Assembly: GCF_013391405.1 (NCBI RefSeq)
Contig: NZ_JACBFD010000018.1
Coordinates: forward strand, 21,323-85,322
Origin: Staphylococcus sp. GSSP0090
GTDB taxonomy: Bacteria > Bacillota > Bacilli > Staphylococcales > Staphylococcaceae
Length of the DNA: 64,000 nt
Direction: 5' to 3'
Shown: positions 45,940 to 55,883 of the stretch, one piece after another
Layout: the number at the start of each line of letters is the position of its first letter
Numbering within the stretch: the stretch's first letter is position 1
Translations under genes and position numbers: made by a program
Notes under the pieces: generated by a model
Database searches by the model: none
Told to the model about the DNA's origin: nothing
The model's input: the letters and a program-made list of their open reading frames with translations, nothing else

Positions 45940-46713
45940 TTATTTGAACAGTGTTTTATATGAAATGCGTATTTTATCTTTTTTTGTTTTACTACCAATC
46001 TCGGTAATCATTGCCCTACCAATTCCTTGTATAGATAACAAATCTCCACTATCTAGTTGGAAATCTGCAGCATCAATCACCGTATGGTTAACTTTGACAC
46101 GCTTTTTATCAATAAGTTGCTTAGCTATCGAGCGTGATTTACGCACCATCTCTTTTAATACAACATCTAATCTCAAACCACTCACAGTCGTTTCAAAAGA
46201 TTGCCAATGCTCTTTTGATTGTATCATATCTTTTATAGGAATAGAATTAAGTTTAACTGAAGCACCTTTGATTTTAGTTAATTCCAATATAATATAGGAT
46301 TCTAGTTGTTTTGTCAAAGTAAATTGAATGCGATTATCTACTACAATATCACCTAGTTGATCTCTTTCAATCCCTAAAGACATAATCGTACCTAATATAT
46401 GTTGGTGCTGTAGTGTCACAAATTTTTGAGGATAATCTATTTCAATTAAGACAATTTCAAATGCCGCTTCATCTGGTTGATAATAACTTGGTGCAATGAT
46501 CGCTCTTTTTCTCTCCGCGAATGGCCCACCATAAAATGTAACCTCTAAATCTTCAAAACTGCCAGCCACCACATCCATAATATATTGCCCACGAGGGTCT
46601 AAAAAGGCGGTTAATACCGGTGCGTATTGATCATTAGCCCGATTACACTTGTCTATAAGCTGATCTATTAATTCATGTTCTTCTTTTCTAAAATGTTGAT
46701 AGATATCTATGAT
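45940..46713 (-). CDS. ylmH: S4-domain RNA-binding protein YlmH
   Basis: About 257 residues, reading I-I-DIYQHFRKEEHELID at the N-terminus and ending in an S4 domain (about 180-250, SRSIAKQLIDKKRVKVN). In Bacillus, YlmH can take part in rescue of stalled 50S subunits. There is no good ATG: homologues start MIDIYQHF, while here the matching codons are ATC (46711-46713) and ATA (46708-46710), 5-8 nt after GGAG. The only in-frame ATG (46770) has no ribosome site and runs through a hairpin; a GTG at 46719 overlaps the GGAG. A non-canonical start is therefore likely. Coordinates use the ATC. Confidence 0.8.
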   Translation of the reverse strand: MIDIYQHFRKEEHELIDQLIDKCNRANDQYAPVLTAFLDPRGQYIMDVVAGSFEDLEVTFYGGPFAERKRAIIAPSYYQPDEAAFEIVLIEIDYPQKFVTLQHQHILGTIMSLGIERDQLGDIVVDNRIQFTLTKQLESYIILELTKIKGASVKLNSIPIKDMIQSKEHWQSFETTVSGLRLDVVLKEMVRKSRSIAKQLIDKKRVKVNHTVIDAADFQLDSGDLLSIQGIGRAMITEIGSKTKKDKIRISYKTLFK

Positions 46714-46734
46714 ACTCACTCCAAATACAAGACA

Positions 46735-46765
46735 AAGCACCTCGCGTCTTTGAACGTAGGTGCTT
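46735..46765 (-). terminator. Hairpin immediately upstream of ylmH
   Basis: AAGCACCT and AGGTGCTT pair around a 15-nt loop, followed on the minus strand by U-rich TGTCTTGTATTT. It could terminate or attenuate read-through from ylmG into ylmH, whose ribosome site begins about 10 nt later. Confidence 0.55.
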
Positions 46766-46825
46766 ATCATTTATTTTATACGTAGTTATTTTAATATACT
46801 GTCATAGCAATCATTTCTCTAATGA

Positions 46826-47116
46826 TTATATTAAATTACTCAAAATAAGATTAAAAATATTTTCTAATCCACTTCTGAATAATACAAGTACTACTATGGC
46901 AACAATTGACGAAATATCAATCATCCCAATTGGTGGAATGACTTTACGAAATTGTTCTAAAAATGGTTCATAAATTTTAGCTAAAAATTGACCAAATTTG
47001 TTGTCTAGTGCATTCGGAATCCACGACATAAAGAAGTAGACAATCATACCATAATAATAAATTTGAACCAAGAATAAAATAAAATTAAATATATTTGCTA
47101 ATAAACCTATATCCAT
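46826..47116 (-). CDS. ylmG: YggT-family membrane protein YlmG
   Basis: A 96-residue protein with two hydrophobic spans (about 8-30 and 68-90) around an amphipathic loop with WIPNALDNKFGQFLAKIYEPFL, the YGGT signature. It belongs to the division cluster after sepF (13-bp gap). A role in divisome or membrane organisation is inferred from context. Confidence 0.9.
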   Translation of the reverse strand: MDIGLLANIFNFILFLVQIYYYGMIVYFFMSWIPNALDNKFGQFLAKIYEPFLEQFRKVIPPIGMIDISSIVAIVVLVLFRSGLENIFNLILSNLI

Positions 47117-47129
47117 TTATTTGTAACCT

Positions 47130-47744
47130 CTATTCACCTTGGTATTCCATATTTTCTATTTGATCTGTGATGCTACCAGCTACTTCAACATTATCTGGTG
47201 TACATAAGAATATATCCGATCCTACACGTTGAATGTCTCCACCAATTGCGTATACTGTACCGCTTAAAAAGTCTATGATACGTTTAGCTGATACTTTATC
47301 GATGCGTTGTAAGTTGACTAATGTGGCACGACGATTTTTTAACTCGTCAGCAATATCTTGTGTATCTGAAAAAACACGTGGCTCAAATAAACACATTTTA
47401 GAACTTTCTTGTGTAAAATCATAATGTTCTTGCTCTTGATTATTCATATTTACAACGTTCCTAGCATTATTTTTTGATGTAGTGTTATTCATTTGATACT
47501 TCCTTTCACCCGATGATTGTTGTAACCTAGTTGACTGCTTTTTGGGCACGGATTGAATCGATCTTGGTCTTTCTGAATTCACATTTCTAGTTTGTTCTGT
47601 ATATTGACTTTGAGACTGCGCTTGTTGTTTAGATTGTTGTCTTTGTTGTTGTTCATTTTCTTCTGGTGGTGCTTCTAATTCGTCATCTTCCTCTTCAACC
47701 ACGAAAAATCCATTAAATAAATCTTTTAAAGCCACGGGGCTCAC
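47130..47744 (-). CDS. sepF: Cell division protein SepF
   Basis: A 204-residue FtsZ-binding, membrane-tethering protein. An N-terminal amphipathic membrane segment ([18 protein letters not shown]) is followed by a long Gln/Ser-rich linker (about 30-105) and the SepF core (about 110-200) with [24 protein letters not shown]. It starts at GTG 47744, overlapping ylmE by 4 bp. A second GTG at 47735 has better spacing from AGGAG, so the true start could be nine bases later. Confidence 0.93.
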   Translation of the reverse strand: MSPVALKDLFNGFFVVEEEDDELEAPPEENEQQQRQQSKQQAQSQSQYTEQTRNVNSERPRSIQSVPKKQSTRLQQSSGERKYQMNNTTSKNNARNVVNMNNQEQEHYDFTQESSKMCLFEPRVFSDTQDIADELKNRRATLVNLQRIDKVSAKRIIDFLSGTVYAIGGDIQRVGSDIFLCTPDNVEVAGSITDQIENMEYQGE

Positions 47745-48415
47745 TCCTCTTTTCCTACAAGTTTAGTCCCAATTCTCACAAACGATGCACCTTCTTCAAC
47801 AGCTAAATGGAAATCATTACTCATTCCCATTGATAGCTCAGTGCATGGTGCATAATTTAAATTGAGCGCTTTAATTTCATCTCTTTTTAATTTTAATAAT
47901 TGAAATAAACGTTTAATATATGACTCATCGTCAGTTAATGGTGCCATAGTCATAAGTCCTATAATTTCTATGTTTTCATATTGTTTTAAGTCATTTATAA
48001 ATGTTTCTACTTCCGATAATGAAACACCTTGTTTCGATGCCTCACCTGAAACATTGACTTGAACAAAACATTTAACTTTATGTTCAGCACGTTTATTGAT
48101 TTCTTTTGCTAATTTCAATCGATCTAATGCGTGAAAATAATCTACGTCATTGATAACTTCTTTCACTTTTCGTGTTTGTAATGAACCAATAAAATGCATC
48201 ACAACATCAGCTGGTAAAGCTGCTTTCTTTTGTTGAAAGCCTTCAAGACGATTTTCACCAAAATGTCTAATGCCTGCACGATATGCATCATTAGCTCGGT
48301 CTATTGTAACATACTTTGTCACTGCAATCACGTTTGGCTTCGTTGAAATATTACCCTTTTCACAATGTGATTGAATTTGTTCATTTATTTTTTCTAAATT
48401 ATATTGTACATCCAA
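47741..48415 (-). CDS. ylmE: PLP homeostasis protein YlmE (YggS family)
   Basis: A 224-residue alanine-racemase-fold protein holding PLP on Lys34 ([10 protein letters not shown]). Signatures [22 protein letters not shown] and [17 protein letters not shown]. The start is a TTG at 48415: GAGGTG lies 7 nt upstream, whereas the frame start at 48442 has no ribosome site and overlaps pgeF. It regulates pyridoxal phosphate and amino-acid balance; the link to division is positional. Confidence 0.93.
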   Translation of the reverse strand: MDVQYNLEKINEQIQSHCEKGNISTKPNVIAVTKYVTIDRANDAYRAGIRHFGENRLEGFQQKKAALPADVVMHFIGSLQTRKVKEVINDVDYFHALDRLKLAKEINKRAEHKVKCFVQVNVSGEASKQGVSLSEVETFINDLKQYENIEIIGLMTMAPLTDDESYIKRLFQLLKLKRDEIKALNLNYAPCTELSMGMSNDFHLAVEEGASFVRIGTKLVGKEE

Positions 48416-48431
48416 CTTTAACACCTCTTCA

Positions 48432-49220
48432 TTATTGACCAATAAATGCTAACATTCTACCAGTGTTCCCCTTTTCTACTCGATATGAAAAGAACAATGA
48501 TAAATCTTCAGATGTAGCATAGTTTGTTATATATATATTATCTTTGGGAACACCCGCATTTTCAAGTAATAATGCATTGGCGCGTTTTAAATCAATACCA
48601 TGCCTATCAGTACCTCTTGTATCAATATATTGGTTACTATCAATAGGGAGTGCTTCAAATTTTGATTTAATATCGTCGTTAATTTCATAAGATGTCGAAG
48701 TAGAAGGTCCGATAACAACATTTAAATCATTTAAGTCAAAATCAACATTTGAGATTAATGCATTCACGATTTGTCCAACTGTACCTCTCCAACCAGCGTG
48801 CGCCAGTCCAATAAAATGATGTTTTTCACTATAAAAATATATAGGGACACAATCTGCATAACACATTGTAAGTAATAGATTGGGTTCATAAGTATATAAT
48901 GCGTCTACACCATGCAAGTCATCATTTAATTTATCAATATTTGTTCCTTTATCACTGCTAGTGACTTCAACCACTTTATTCTCATGTGTTTGGATAGGGA
49001 ATACCCACTGTTCTCTTGGAAATCCAATAACGGTTGCTAGCAATTCTTGATGTTTCGTAATGTTTTGCTGGGTATCATCAATATATCTTGCCATATTAAA
49101 AGCATTTTGGGGATATGGACTTAAGCCATCTTCTCTTGTTGTTATACCCAGTTTTACATTTATTAATTGTTTATCTTCATATTCCAAGATATGACGCTTT
49201 TTAATAAATTTATCTTGCAT
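48432..49220 (-). CDS. pgeF: Polyphenol oxidase-family protein PgeF (YlmD)
   Basis: A 262-residue laccase-domain protein with metal-binding motifs [13 protein letters not shown] and LAHAGWRGT. The E. coli member is a peptidoglycan-editing hydrolase that removes L-Ser from muropeptide precursors; purine nucleoside activity is known for relatives. GGAGGT selects the ATG at 49220 (MQDKFIKK); the frame extends 37 codons further without a ribosome site. First gene of the pgeF-ylmE-sepF-ylmG group. Confidence 0.92.
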   Translation of the reverse strand: MQDKFIKKRHILEYEDKQLINVKLGITTREDGLSPYPQNAFNMARYIDDTQQNITKHQELLATVIGFPREQWVFPIQTHENKVVEVTSSDKGTNIDKLNDDLHGVDALYTYEPNLLLTMCYADCVPIYFYSEKHHFIGLAHAGWRGTVGQIVNALISNVDFDLNDLNVVIGPSTSTSYEINDDIKSKFEALPIDSNQYIDTRGTDRHGIDLKRANALLLENAGVPKDNIYITNYATSEDLSLFFSYRVEKGNTGRMLAFIGQ

Positions 49221-49521
49221 CACAACGAACCTCCAGTAACTTATTTCATTCAACTTTAATTTTACGAAGCAACTTGCCCTACCAACACAACAGATGTTTT
49301 CATTTTCATATGGAAAATATACATCATTCATGTCATAGATATACTTTCAATTATAATAAAATATAGCTATTAAGACTAGCTTTTGTAAATTTATTCACAG
49401 ATCCATTTGCAATCTTTAACCAACTCAATTACTTTTTGTAGATTTAAAAAAGAAACATCTTAAAATTTGGCGCCCTCTTTAAAGTATTCATATTATCAAT
49501 TTGGTCATACTCAATAAATTA

Positions 49522-49636
49522 AGCGTGATTTTTGCGCATCAGTTCACGTAAACTTTTAAAACCTAGTCATCTTTGCCTTGATTACATATGTAGGGCTACG
49601 AAATTTCAATTGGTAAATTGAATTTCTATCACACGC
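49522..49636. repeat. Diverged copy B of the palindromic intergenic repeat
   Basis: The plus strand here matches the minus strand of the repeat behind the metalloprotease. Shared blocks are CCTAGTCATC(C/T)TTGCC, GTAAAC.TTTTAA and CTACGAAAT.T, then AATTGA.TTTCT. The outer GTCCCAC arm has decayed to ATCACAC. It lies in the 522-bp gap 49221-49742 between pgeF and ftsZ, together with the ftsZ terminator; the part 49221-49520 shows no feature. Confidence 0.65.
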
Positions 49637-49667
49637 TCTATAGAGCAGTTGTACTTTTCAATATGAG

Positions 49668-49701
49668 AAAAAAGCCTGAGACATTGTTTTATGCCTCAGA
49701 C
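49668..49701 (-). terminator. Intrinsic terminator of ftsZ
   Basis: On the minus strand GTCTGAGGC and GTCTCAGGC form a 9-bp stem with two G-U pairs, followed by six T, about 40 bp after the ftsZ stop. The GAGTCTGAGGC arm also occurs at 3316-3325 in repeat copy A. Confidence 0.85.
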
Positions 49702-49742
49702 TCATCTTTAAATTATAACCCTATTTACACAAAGATTTTAAA

Positions 49743-50915
49743 TTAACGTCTAGTTCTTCTTGAACGTCTTTCTTCTCTATTTCTAATGAAGCTTGGAATG
49801 TCATCTTCATTCGTAGTATGTGCTCTACCTTCACTAGCACTATCTGATGATTGAGACGCATTCGTTGTATTTGAAGCGAATGTGTCTTCTTTTGTTGTAT
49901 TGCTACTTGTAGCACTGCTTCCAAATCCAGTATTTGAAGCTTTACGACCTTGTGATGAAGGTTTGTCTTCAAAACCAGTTGCGATAACAGTTACAACAAT
50001 TTCATCTTGTAATTCAGGATTAATAACAGTACCAAATATCATATTCACATCTTCGTCAGCTGCATCTTGAACAATGTCTGCTGCTTCTTGAGCTTCGAAT
50101 AAAGATAATGATTCTCCACCTGTAATATTCATAAGCACACCTTGTGCACCGACGATTGAAGTTTCTAATAATGGTGATGAAATTGCTTTTTTAGCAGCTT
50201 CAACAGCACGGTTTTCACCAGAAGAAACACCAATACCCATTAATGCAGAACCTTGGTTAGACATAATTGTCTTAACATCTGCAAAGTCAAGGTTAACTTC
50301 ACCTGAAACAGCGATTAAATCAGAAATACCTTGAACACCTTGGCGTAATACGTTATCCGCTTCTTTAAATGCTTCCATCATAGGCGTTGATTTATCAACG
50401 ATATCTAATAAACGGTCATTAGGAATAACGATTAATGTATCAACAGCTGCTTTCATAGCTTCTACACCAGCTGCAGCTTGTGTTTGACGTTTACGACCTT
50501 CAAAACCAAATGGACGAGTAACAACACCAACTGTTAACGCACCCATTTCTTTAGCAATTTTAGCTACTACAGGCGCTGCTCCAGTACCTGTACCGCCACC
50601 CATTCCGGCAGTTACGAATACCATATCTGCACCTTGGATTGCATCTTCGATTTGTTCGCGTGATTCTTCAGCTGCTTTTTTACCAATTTCAGGGTTAGCA
50701 CCAGCGCCTAAACCACGAGTTAATTTTTCACCAATTTGGATTTTTGACTCAGCTTTAGATAAGTTTAAAGCTTGTCCGTCCGTATTAATAGAAATAAACT
50801 CAACATTATTCATACCATGGTCAATCATTCGGTTTACAGCGTTATTACCGCCGCCCCCTACACCGATGACTTTTAACGTCGCTAAATGATTAAATCCTTG
50901 TTCAAATTCTAACAT
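49743..50915 (-). CDS. ftsZ: Cell division GTPase FtsZ
   Basis: A 390-residue tubulin homologue that forms the Z ring. GTP signature GGGTGTG at 106-112, T7 loop with NLDFAD, a variable Ser/Thr/Asn-rich linker (about 318-370) and the conserved C-terminal peptide [11 protein letters not shown] that binds FtsA and SepF. It lies 29 bp after ftsA. An overlapping alternative frame at its end is a shadow. Confidence 0.97.
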   Translation of the reverse strand: MLEFEQGFNHLATLKVIGVGGGGNNAVNRMIDHGMNNVEFISINTDGQALNLSKAESKIQIGEKLTRGLGAGANPEIGKKAAEESREQIEDAIQGADMVFVTAGMGGGTGTGAAPVVAKIAKEMGALTVGVVTRPFGFEGRKRQTQAAAGVEAMKAAVDTLIVIPNDRLLDIVDKSTPMMEAFKEADNVLRQGVQGISDLIAVSGEVNLDFADVKTIMSNQGSALMGIGVSSGENRAVEAAKKAISSPLLETSIVGAQGVLMNITGGESLSLFEAQEAADIVQDAADEDVNMIFGTVINPELQDEIVVTVIATGFEDKPSSQGRKASNTGFGSSATSSNTTKEDTFASNTTNASQSSDSASEGRAHTTNEDDIPSFIRNREERRSRRTRR

Positions 50916-50944
50916 TTATATTTCCTCCTAGTTTTAATGGCCAA

Positions 50945-52399
<1,455 letters not shown>

Positions 52400-52480
52400 T
52401 TATTCATGTTCACACTATTAACAGTTTACAATACGTTTTAACGCTTGTGAACTATAAACACATGTATTTGTCTAAATTTT

Positions 52481-53368
52481 TTAATTATTTTCTTTTGACT
52501 TATCTGTAATTCTATTTAATGCACTTTGCAACTCATCTTTTGCTTCATTTTCTTCGCTTGTTTTTTTCTGTACATTTTGTTCACTTGTTGATTTTGTACT
52601 GCTTCCATTACTATATGGAATAAACGATGCTCCTACTGATAAATCAATATATCCTGATTTTTTCAAGTTACCTGATTCATCACGTTCTAAGGATTGTGAC
52701 ATTTGTGGATAATATTTCATTTTATTGCCAATTGTATTTAAATTACCTAGTATTTGTATTTCATCCGTAGTAAATAATTTTATTTGATTTTGTGCATTTT
52801 CTTGAGGATCGTATTTAATTTCTGCAATCATACTTCTAACATTTGCTGGCATTTTAGTTAGTTCCTGAATAATTTTTTCTTTTTTATCTTTTTCAAAACC
52901 TTCTAGAATCGGGCCATCATCTGTCGCATTTCCATCGTAATCCTTTAATTCTGATCCATCTTCTAAAATTGGCACATATTTATCTTTCTTTTGAACCATT
53001 GCAACGATTTGTTTTTCAGTCACTTTTACTGATAATTTGTTTGGAAAAACTTTTTTTACTTCTGCATTTTTAATAAGTTCATTATCTTCTAGGTTGTTTT
53101 TAGCTTTTGTTGTACTATACGTGTACATTCGCGCGTTACTGTTCAAATTTATCGCCTTATCGATAGTGCTTTTAGAAACGTTATCATTTCCAGATACCTC
53201 TACACTATCAACCTTACTTAAGGGTGTAAACATATAAATCAGGATTAAAATGATGATGAATAACAAAACACCAAATATCGAATATTGAATTTGCTTTTGT
53301 TTTTTTCGTCGTTTCGCTCTTTTTTCTTTCAAATAATCCGAATCAAATTCTTTTACTTTATCAGCCAT
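52481..53368 (-). CDS. divIB: Cell division protein DivIB/FtsQ
   Basis: A 295-residue bitopic protein. A short basic cytoplasmic tail (about 1-27), one membrane span (about 28-48), a POTRA domain (SKVDSVEVSGNDNVSKSTI onward), the beta domain and a Ser/Lys/Glu-rich tail. The cytoplasmic tail is much shorter than the roughly 170-residue tail of S. aureus DivIB (439 residues in all). It connects with FtsL and DivIC in the divisome. Confidence 0.92.
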   Translation of the reverse strand: MADKVKEFDSDYLKEKRAKRRKKQKQIQYSIFGVLLFIIILILIYMFTPLSKVDSVEVSGNDNVSKSTIDKAINLNSNARMYTYSTTKAKNNLEDNELIKNAEVKKVFPNKLSVKVTEKQIVAMVQKKDKYVPILEDGSELKDYDGNATDDGPILEGFEKDKKEKIIQELTKMPANVRSMIAEIKYDPQENAQNQIKLFTTDEIQILGNLNTIGNKMKYYPQMSQSLERDESGNLKKSGYIDLSVGASFIPYSNGSSTKSTSEQNVQKKTSEENEAKDELQSALNRITDKSKENN

Positions 53369-53383
53369 TCATTTTCACACCCT

Positions 53384-54733
53384 TTAAAAAGAAGGTAAAT
53401 TTGCTTGGAAACTTTTAATGAACTTATTTCCTCGCTCTTCAAAAGTATTATATTGATCCCAACTCGCACAAGCAGGAGAAAGTAAGACAACATCATTTGG
53501 TTCTATTACTGACTGAATTTTATCAACAGCATCTTGCACATCGTTTGCTGTAATCACATACTTCCCTTGACTTTCGCCAAGCTTGACAAACTTTTCTTTT
53601 GTTTCACCAAAAGCGACCATCATTCTGACATTTTTCATATGAGGAATTAATTCGTCAAAATCATTTCCTCTATCTAAACCACCGCATAACCAAATAATTG
53701 GTTGTTTAAAAGAATCTAAGGCAAATTGTGTCGCAAGTGTATTGGTTGCTTTAGAATCATTGTAATATTTATTTGTTTTATTTGTGCCAATATATTGCAA
53801 TCTGTGTTCAATACCGGAAAAGGATGTCAAACTATCTATAATTGCTTTGACAGATACACCTGAAAGTAATGCAGCTAATACAGCAGCAAGAATATTTTCT
53901 AAATTGTGTTCCCCTGGTAATACTAAATCGTCTTTATGAATGATTCTAAATCCTTTAAAAACGATGTAACCATCTTGTACATATATCCCATCGACTTCTT
54001 GTTGTGTTGAGAAATAATATGTTTTTGCTCTAAGTGATTCTGATTCAATAATGTGGCGTTGTTGATAATTACAAATTAAATAATCATTTTCAGTTTGATT
54101 TTTATAAATTTGCTTTTTCGCATTCTGATAATTGTCTAACGTTTCATGATAATCTAAATGTGCAGAATAGATATTCGTGATGATGGCAATGTGTGGCTTA
54201 TATTGGTCTATACCTAGTAGTTGAAATGAAGATAACTCAGTAACTAAGTAATCATCTGCACCAACTTCTTGCGCTACTTTAGAAGCTACATAACCAATGT
54301 TACCAGACAATTTACCTGTCACTCTACTTTTTTGAAACATGTCTCCAATTAATGAAGTTACTGTTGTTTTACCATTTGTACCCGTAACCCCTATAATCGG
54401 TGCTTCAGATATTAAATAACTCAATTCAACTTCAGTTAAAATGGTTAAACCTTTCTCCACAGCCGCTTCAATCAAAGGTACAGTATAAGGAATACCTGGG
54501 TTTTTCACGATAATTGGATTACTGTCAAGTAAAGTCAATGGATGCGCTCCGCCAATGACTTTGATACCCTCATTTTCTAAATCGATGGCATGAGCGTCTT
54601 GGCTTAAATCTTTTCCATCATTCACAATCACGTTTGCGCCTAGTTTATTTAATAATTTCGCTGCCTCATAACCACTTTTTGCTAGTCCTATGACTAAAAC
54701 ATTTTTATTTTCTAAACCTCTATATTTAAGCAT
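53384..54733 (-). CDS. murD: UDP-N-acetylmuramoylalanine--D-glutamate ligase MurD
   Basis: A 449-residue Mur ligase adding D-glutamate to UDP-MurNAc-L-Ala. The ATP loop TGTNGKTT lies at 117-124; the N-terminal UDP-binding domain opens [15 protein letters not shown], and the C-terminal ligase domain has WLCGGLDRG and [10 protein letters not shown]. It lies 1 bp after mraY. Confidence 0.96.
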   Translation of the reverse strand: MLKYRGLENKNVLVIGLAKSGYEAAKLLNKLGANVIVNDGKDLSQDAHAIDLENEGIKVIGGAHPLTLLDSNPIIVKNPGIPYTVPLIEAAVEKGLTILTEVELSYLISEAPIIGVTGTNGKTTVTSLIGDMFQKSRVTGKLSGNIGYVASKVAQEVGADDYLVTELSSFQLLGIDQYKPHIAIITNIYSAHLDYHETLDNYQNAKKQIYKNQTENDYLICNYQQRHIIESESLRAKTYYFSTQQEVDGIYVQDGYIVFKGFRIIHKDDLVLPGEHNLENILAAVLAALLSGVSVKAIIDSLTSFSGIEHRLQYIGTNKTNKYYNDSKATNTLATQFALDSFKQPIIWLCGGLDRGNDFDELIPHMKNVRMMVAFGETKEKFVKLGESQGKYVITANDVQDAVDKIQSVIEPNDVVLLSPACASWDQYNTFEERGNKFIKSFQANLPSF

Positions 54734-54734
54734 G

Positions 54735-55700
54735 TTAACTCACTCCAATCCATAAGCCGATTAGTCCTGTAATTAAACCAACTGTCCAGAATACCGTTAC
54801 CACTTTCGTTTCATTCCAACCGACAAGTTCAAAATGATGATGTAATGGTGACATTTTGAATATACGTTTACCTGTTAATTTAAATGATGTCACTTGTATC
54901 ATAACTGATAATGTTTCAGCTACAAATACAAATCCAATAAATATGAGAGAAAGCTCTTGGTTTAACATAATAGAAATTGTAGCAAATATACCACCCAACG
55001 CTAAGCTACCTGTGTCACCCATAAATACTTTGGCAGGGTTTAAGTTAAACGGTAGAAAGCCTAATAATGCAAATATCATAATAATACAGAACATTCCAAT
55101 GGACGTAGCTCCTTGGAAGTAAGCCATTATTGCATACATTACGAAACCTATAATTGATAATCCAGTCGCTAAACCATCTAAGCCATCTGTTAAATTTACT
55201 GCATTTGAAAAGCCAACTTGCCAAAAAACTATGAAAATTACATACGCAATTGACAATGGAACTTCAAAATTGATAAATGGTATATGAATTCCAGTTGAGA
55301 AGTCTGTTAAGTTAAACACTTGGCTCAATATAAAGAATATAACTGCTATTGCAATTTGAGCTAAGAACTTTTGTTTACTTGTTAGACCTTGATTATTTTT
55401 CTTTACAATAATGATGTAATCATCTATAAATCCAATCAAACCAAACCCAATTGTTACAAATAACAATAAAATAATAGGATTAGAATTGTCTATAAAAATA
55501 ATCGCTAAAATCGAAGTTATAATAATACTAATTAGAAAGGTAAGTCCACCCATTGTAGGTGTACCTGTTTTTTTCATATGACTCTGAGGGCCTTCTTCTC
55601 TGATGCTTTGTCCAAATTTCATTCTTTTCAATGTCGGTATTAATACTGGGACTAATATAAATGTGATTAAGAGTGCGATGATTGCGAGTAAGTAAACCAT
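54735..55700 (-). CDS. mraY: Phospho-N-acetylmuramoyl-pentapeptide transferase MraY
   Basis: A 321-residue, ten-span membrane enzyme making lipid I. Catalytic Asp motifs: IDDY in the first loop, [12 protein letters not shown], and [13 protein letters not shown]; the HHHFE motif is [13 protein letters not shown] 183-bp gap separates it from pbp1; inverted repeats there include a hairpin near 55850-55880. Confidence 0.96.
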   Translation of the reverse strand: MVYLLAIIALLITFILVPVLIPTLKRMKFGQSIREEGPQSHMKKTGTPTMGGLTFLISIIITSILAIIFIDNSNPIILLLFVTIGFGLIGFIDDYIIIVKKNNQGLTSKQKFLAQIAIAVIFFILSQVFNLTDFSTGIHIPFINFEVPLSIAYVIFIVFWQVGFSNAVNLTDGLDGLATGLSIIGFVMYAIMAYFQGATSIGMFCIIMIFALLGFLPFNLNPAKVFMGDTGSLALGGIFATISIMLNQELSLIFIGFVFVAETLSVMIQVTSFKLTGKRIFKMSPLHHHFELVGWNETKVVTVFWTVGLITGLIGLWIGVS

Positions 55701-55883
55701 ATTATGCTCCTTTATATACTTTAAATTGGATTATATCGTCATGCTGAGGGATTAAAACTATGTATAGAGGTCGTAGCCGAACACTTCAAGGTATTGTACA
55801 CACTTTAAAATGTTCGCACTACTGTTAAAAAACCTCAATTTAGTACATTGGTATTCATGAGATACCGGCAACGGTTGTTGCTA

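Noticed and set aside
45940..46770. ATG at 46770 as the ylmH start
   Set aside because: It has no ribosome site, lies outside the conserved protein, and the added residues are encoded by a hairpin.
48432..49331. Long form of PgeF with 37 extra N-terminal residues
   Set aside because: No ribosome site precedes the upper start, while GGAGGT is well placed for the ATG at 49220, and homologues match from there.
49721..49972. Second minus-strand frame of 83 codons over the ftsZ end
   Set aside because: It is a different frame of the low-complexity ftsZ linker, with no own ribosome site.
55701..55883. Small RNA or gene between mraY and pbp1
   Set aside because: Only short inverted repeats and no promoter, frame or terminator of quality could be seen.
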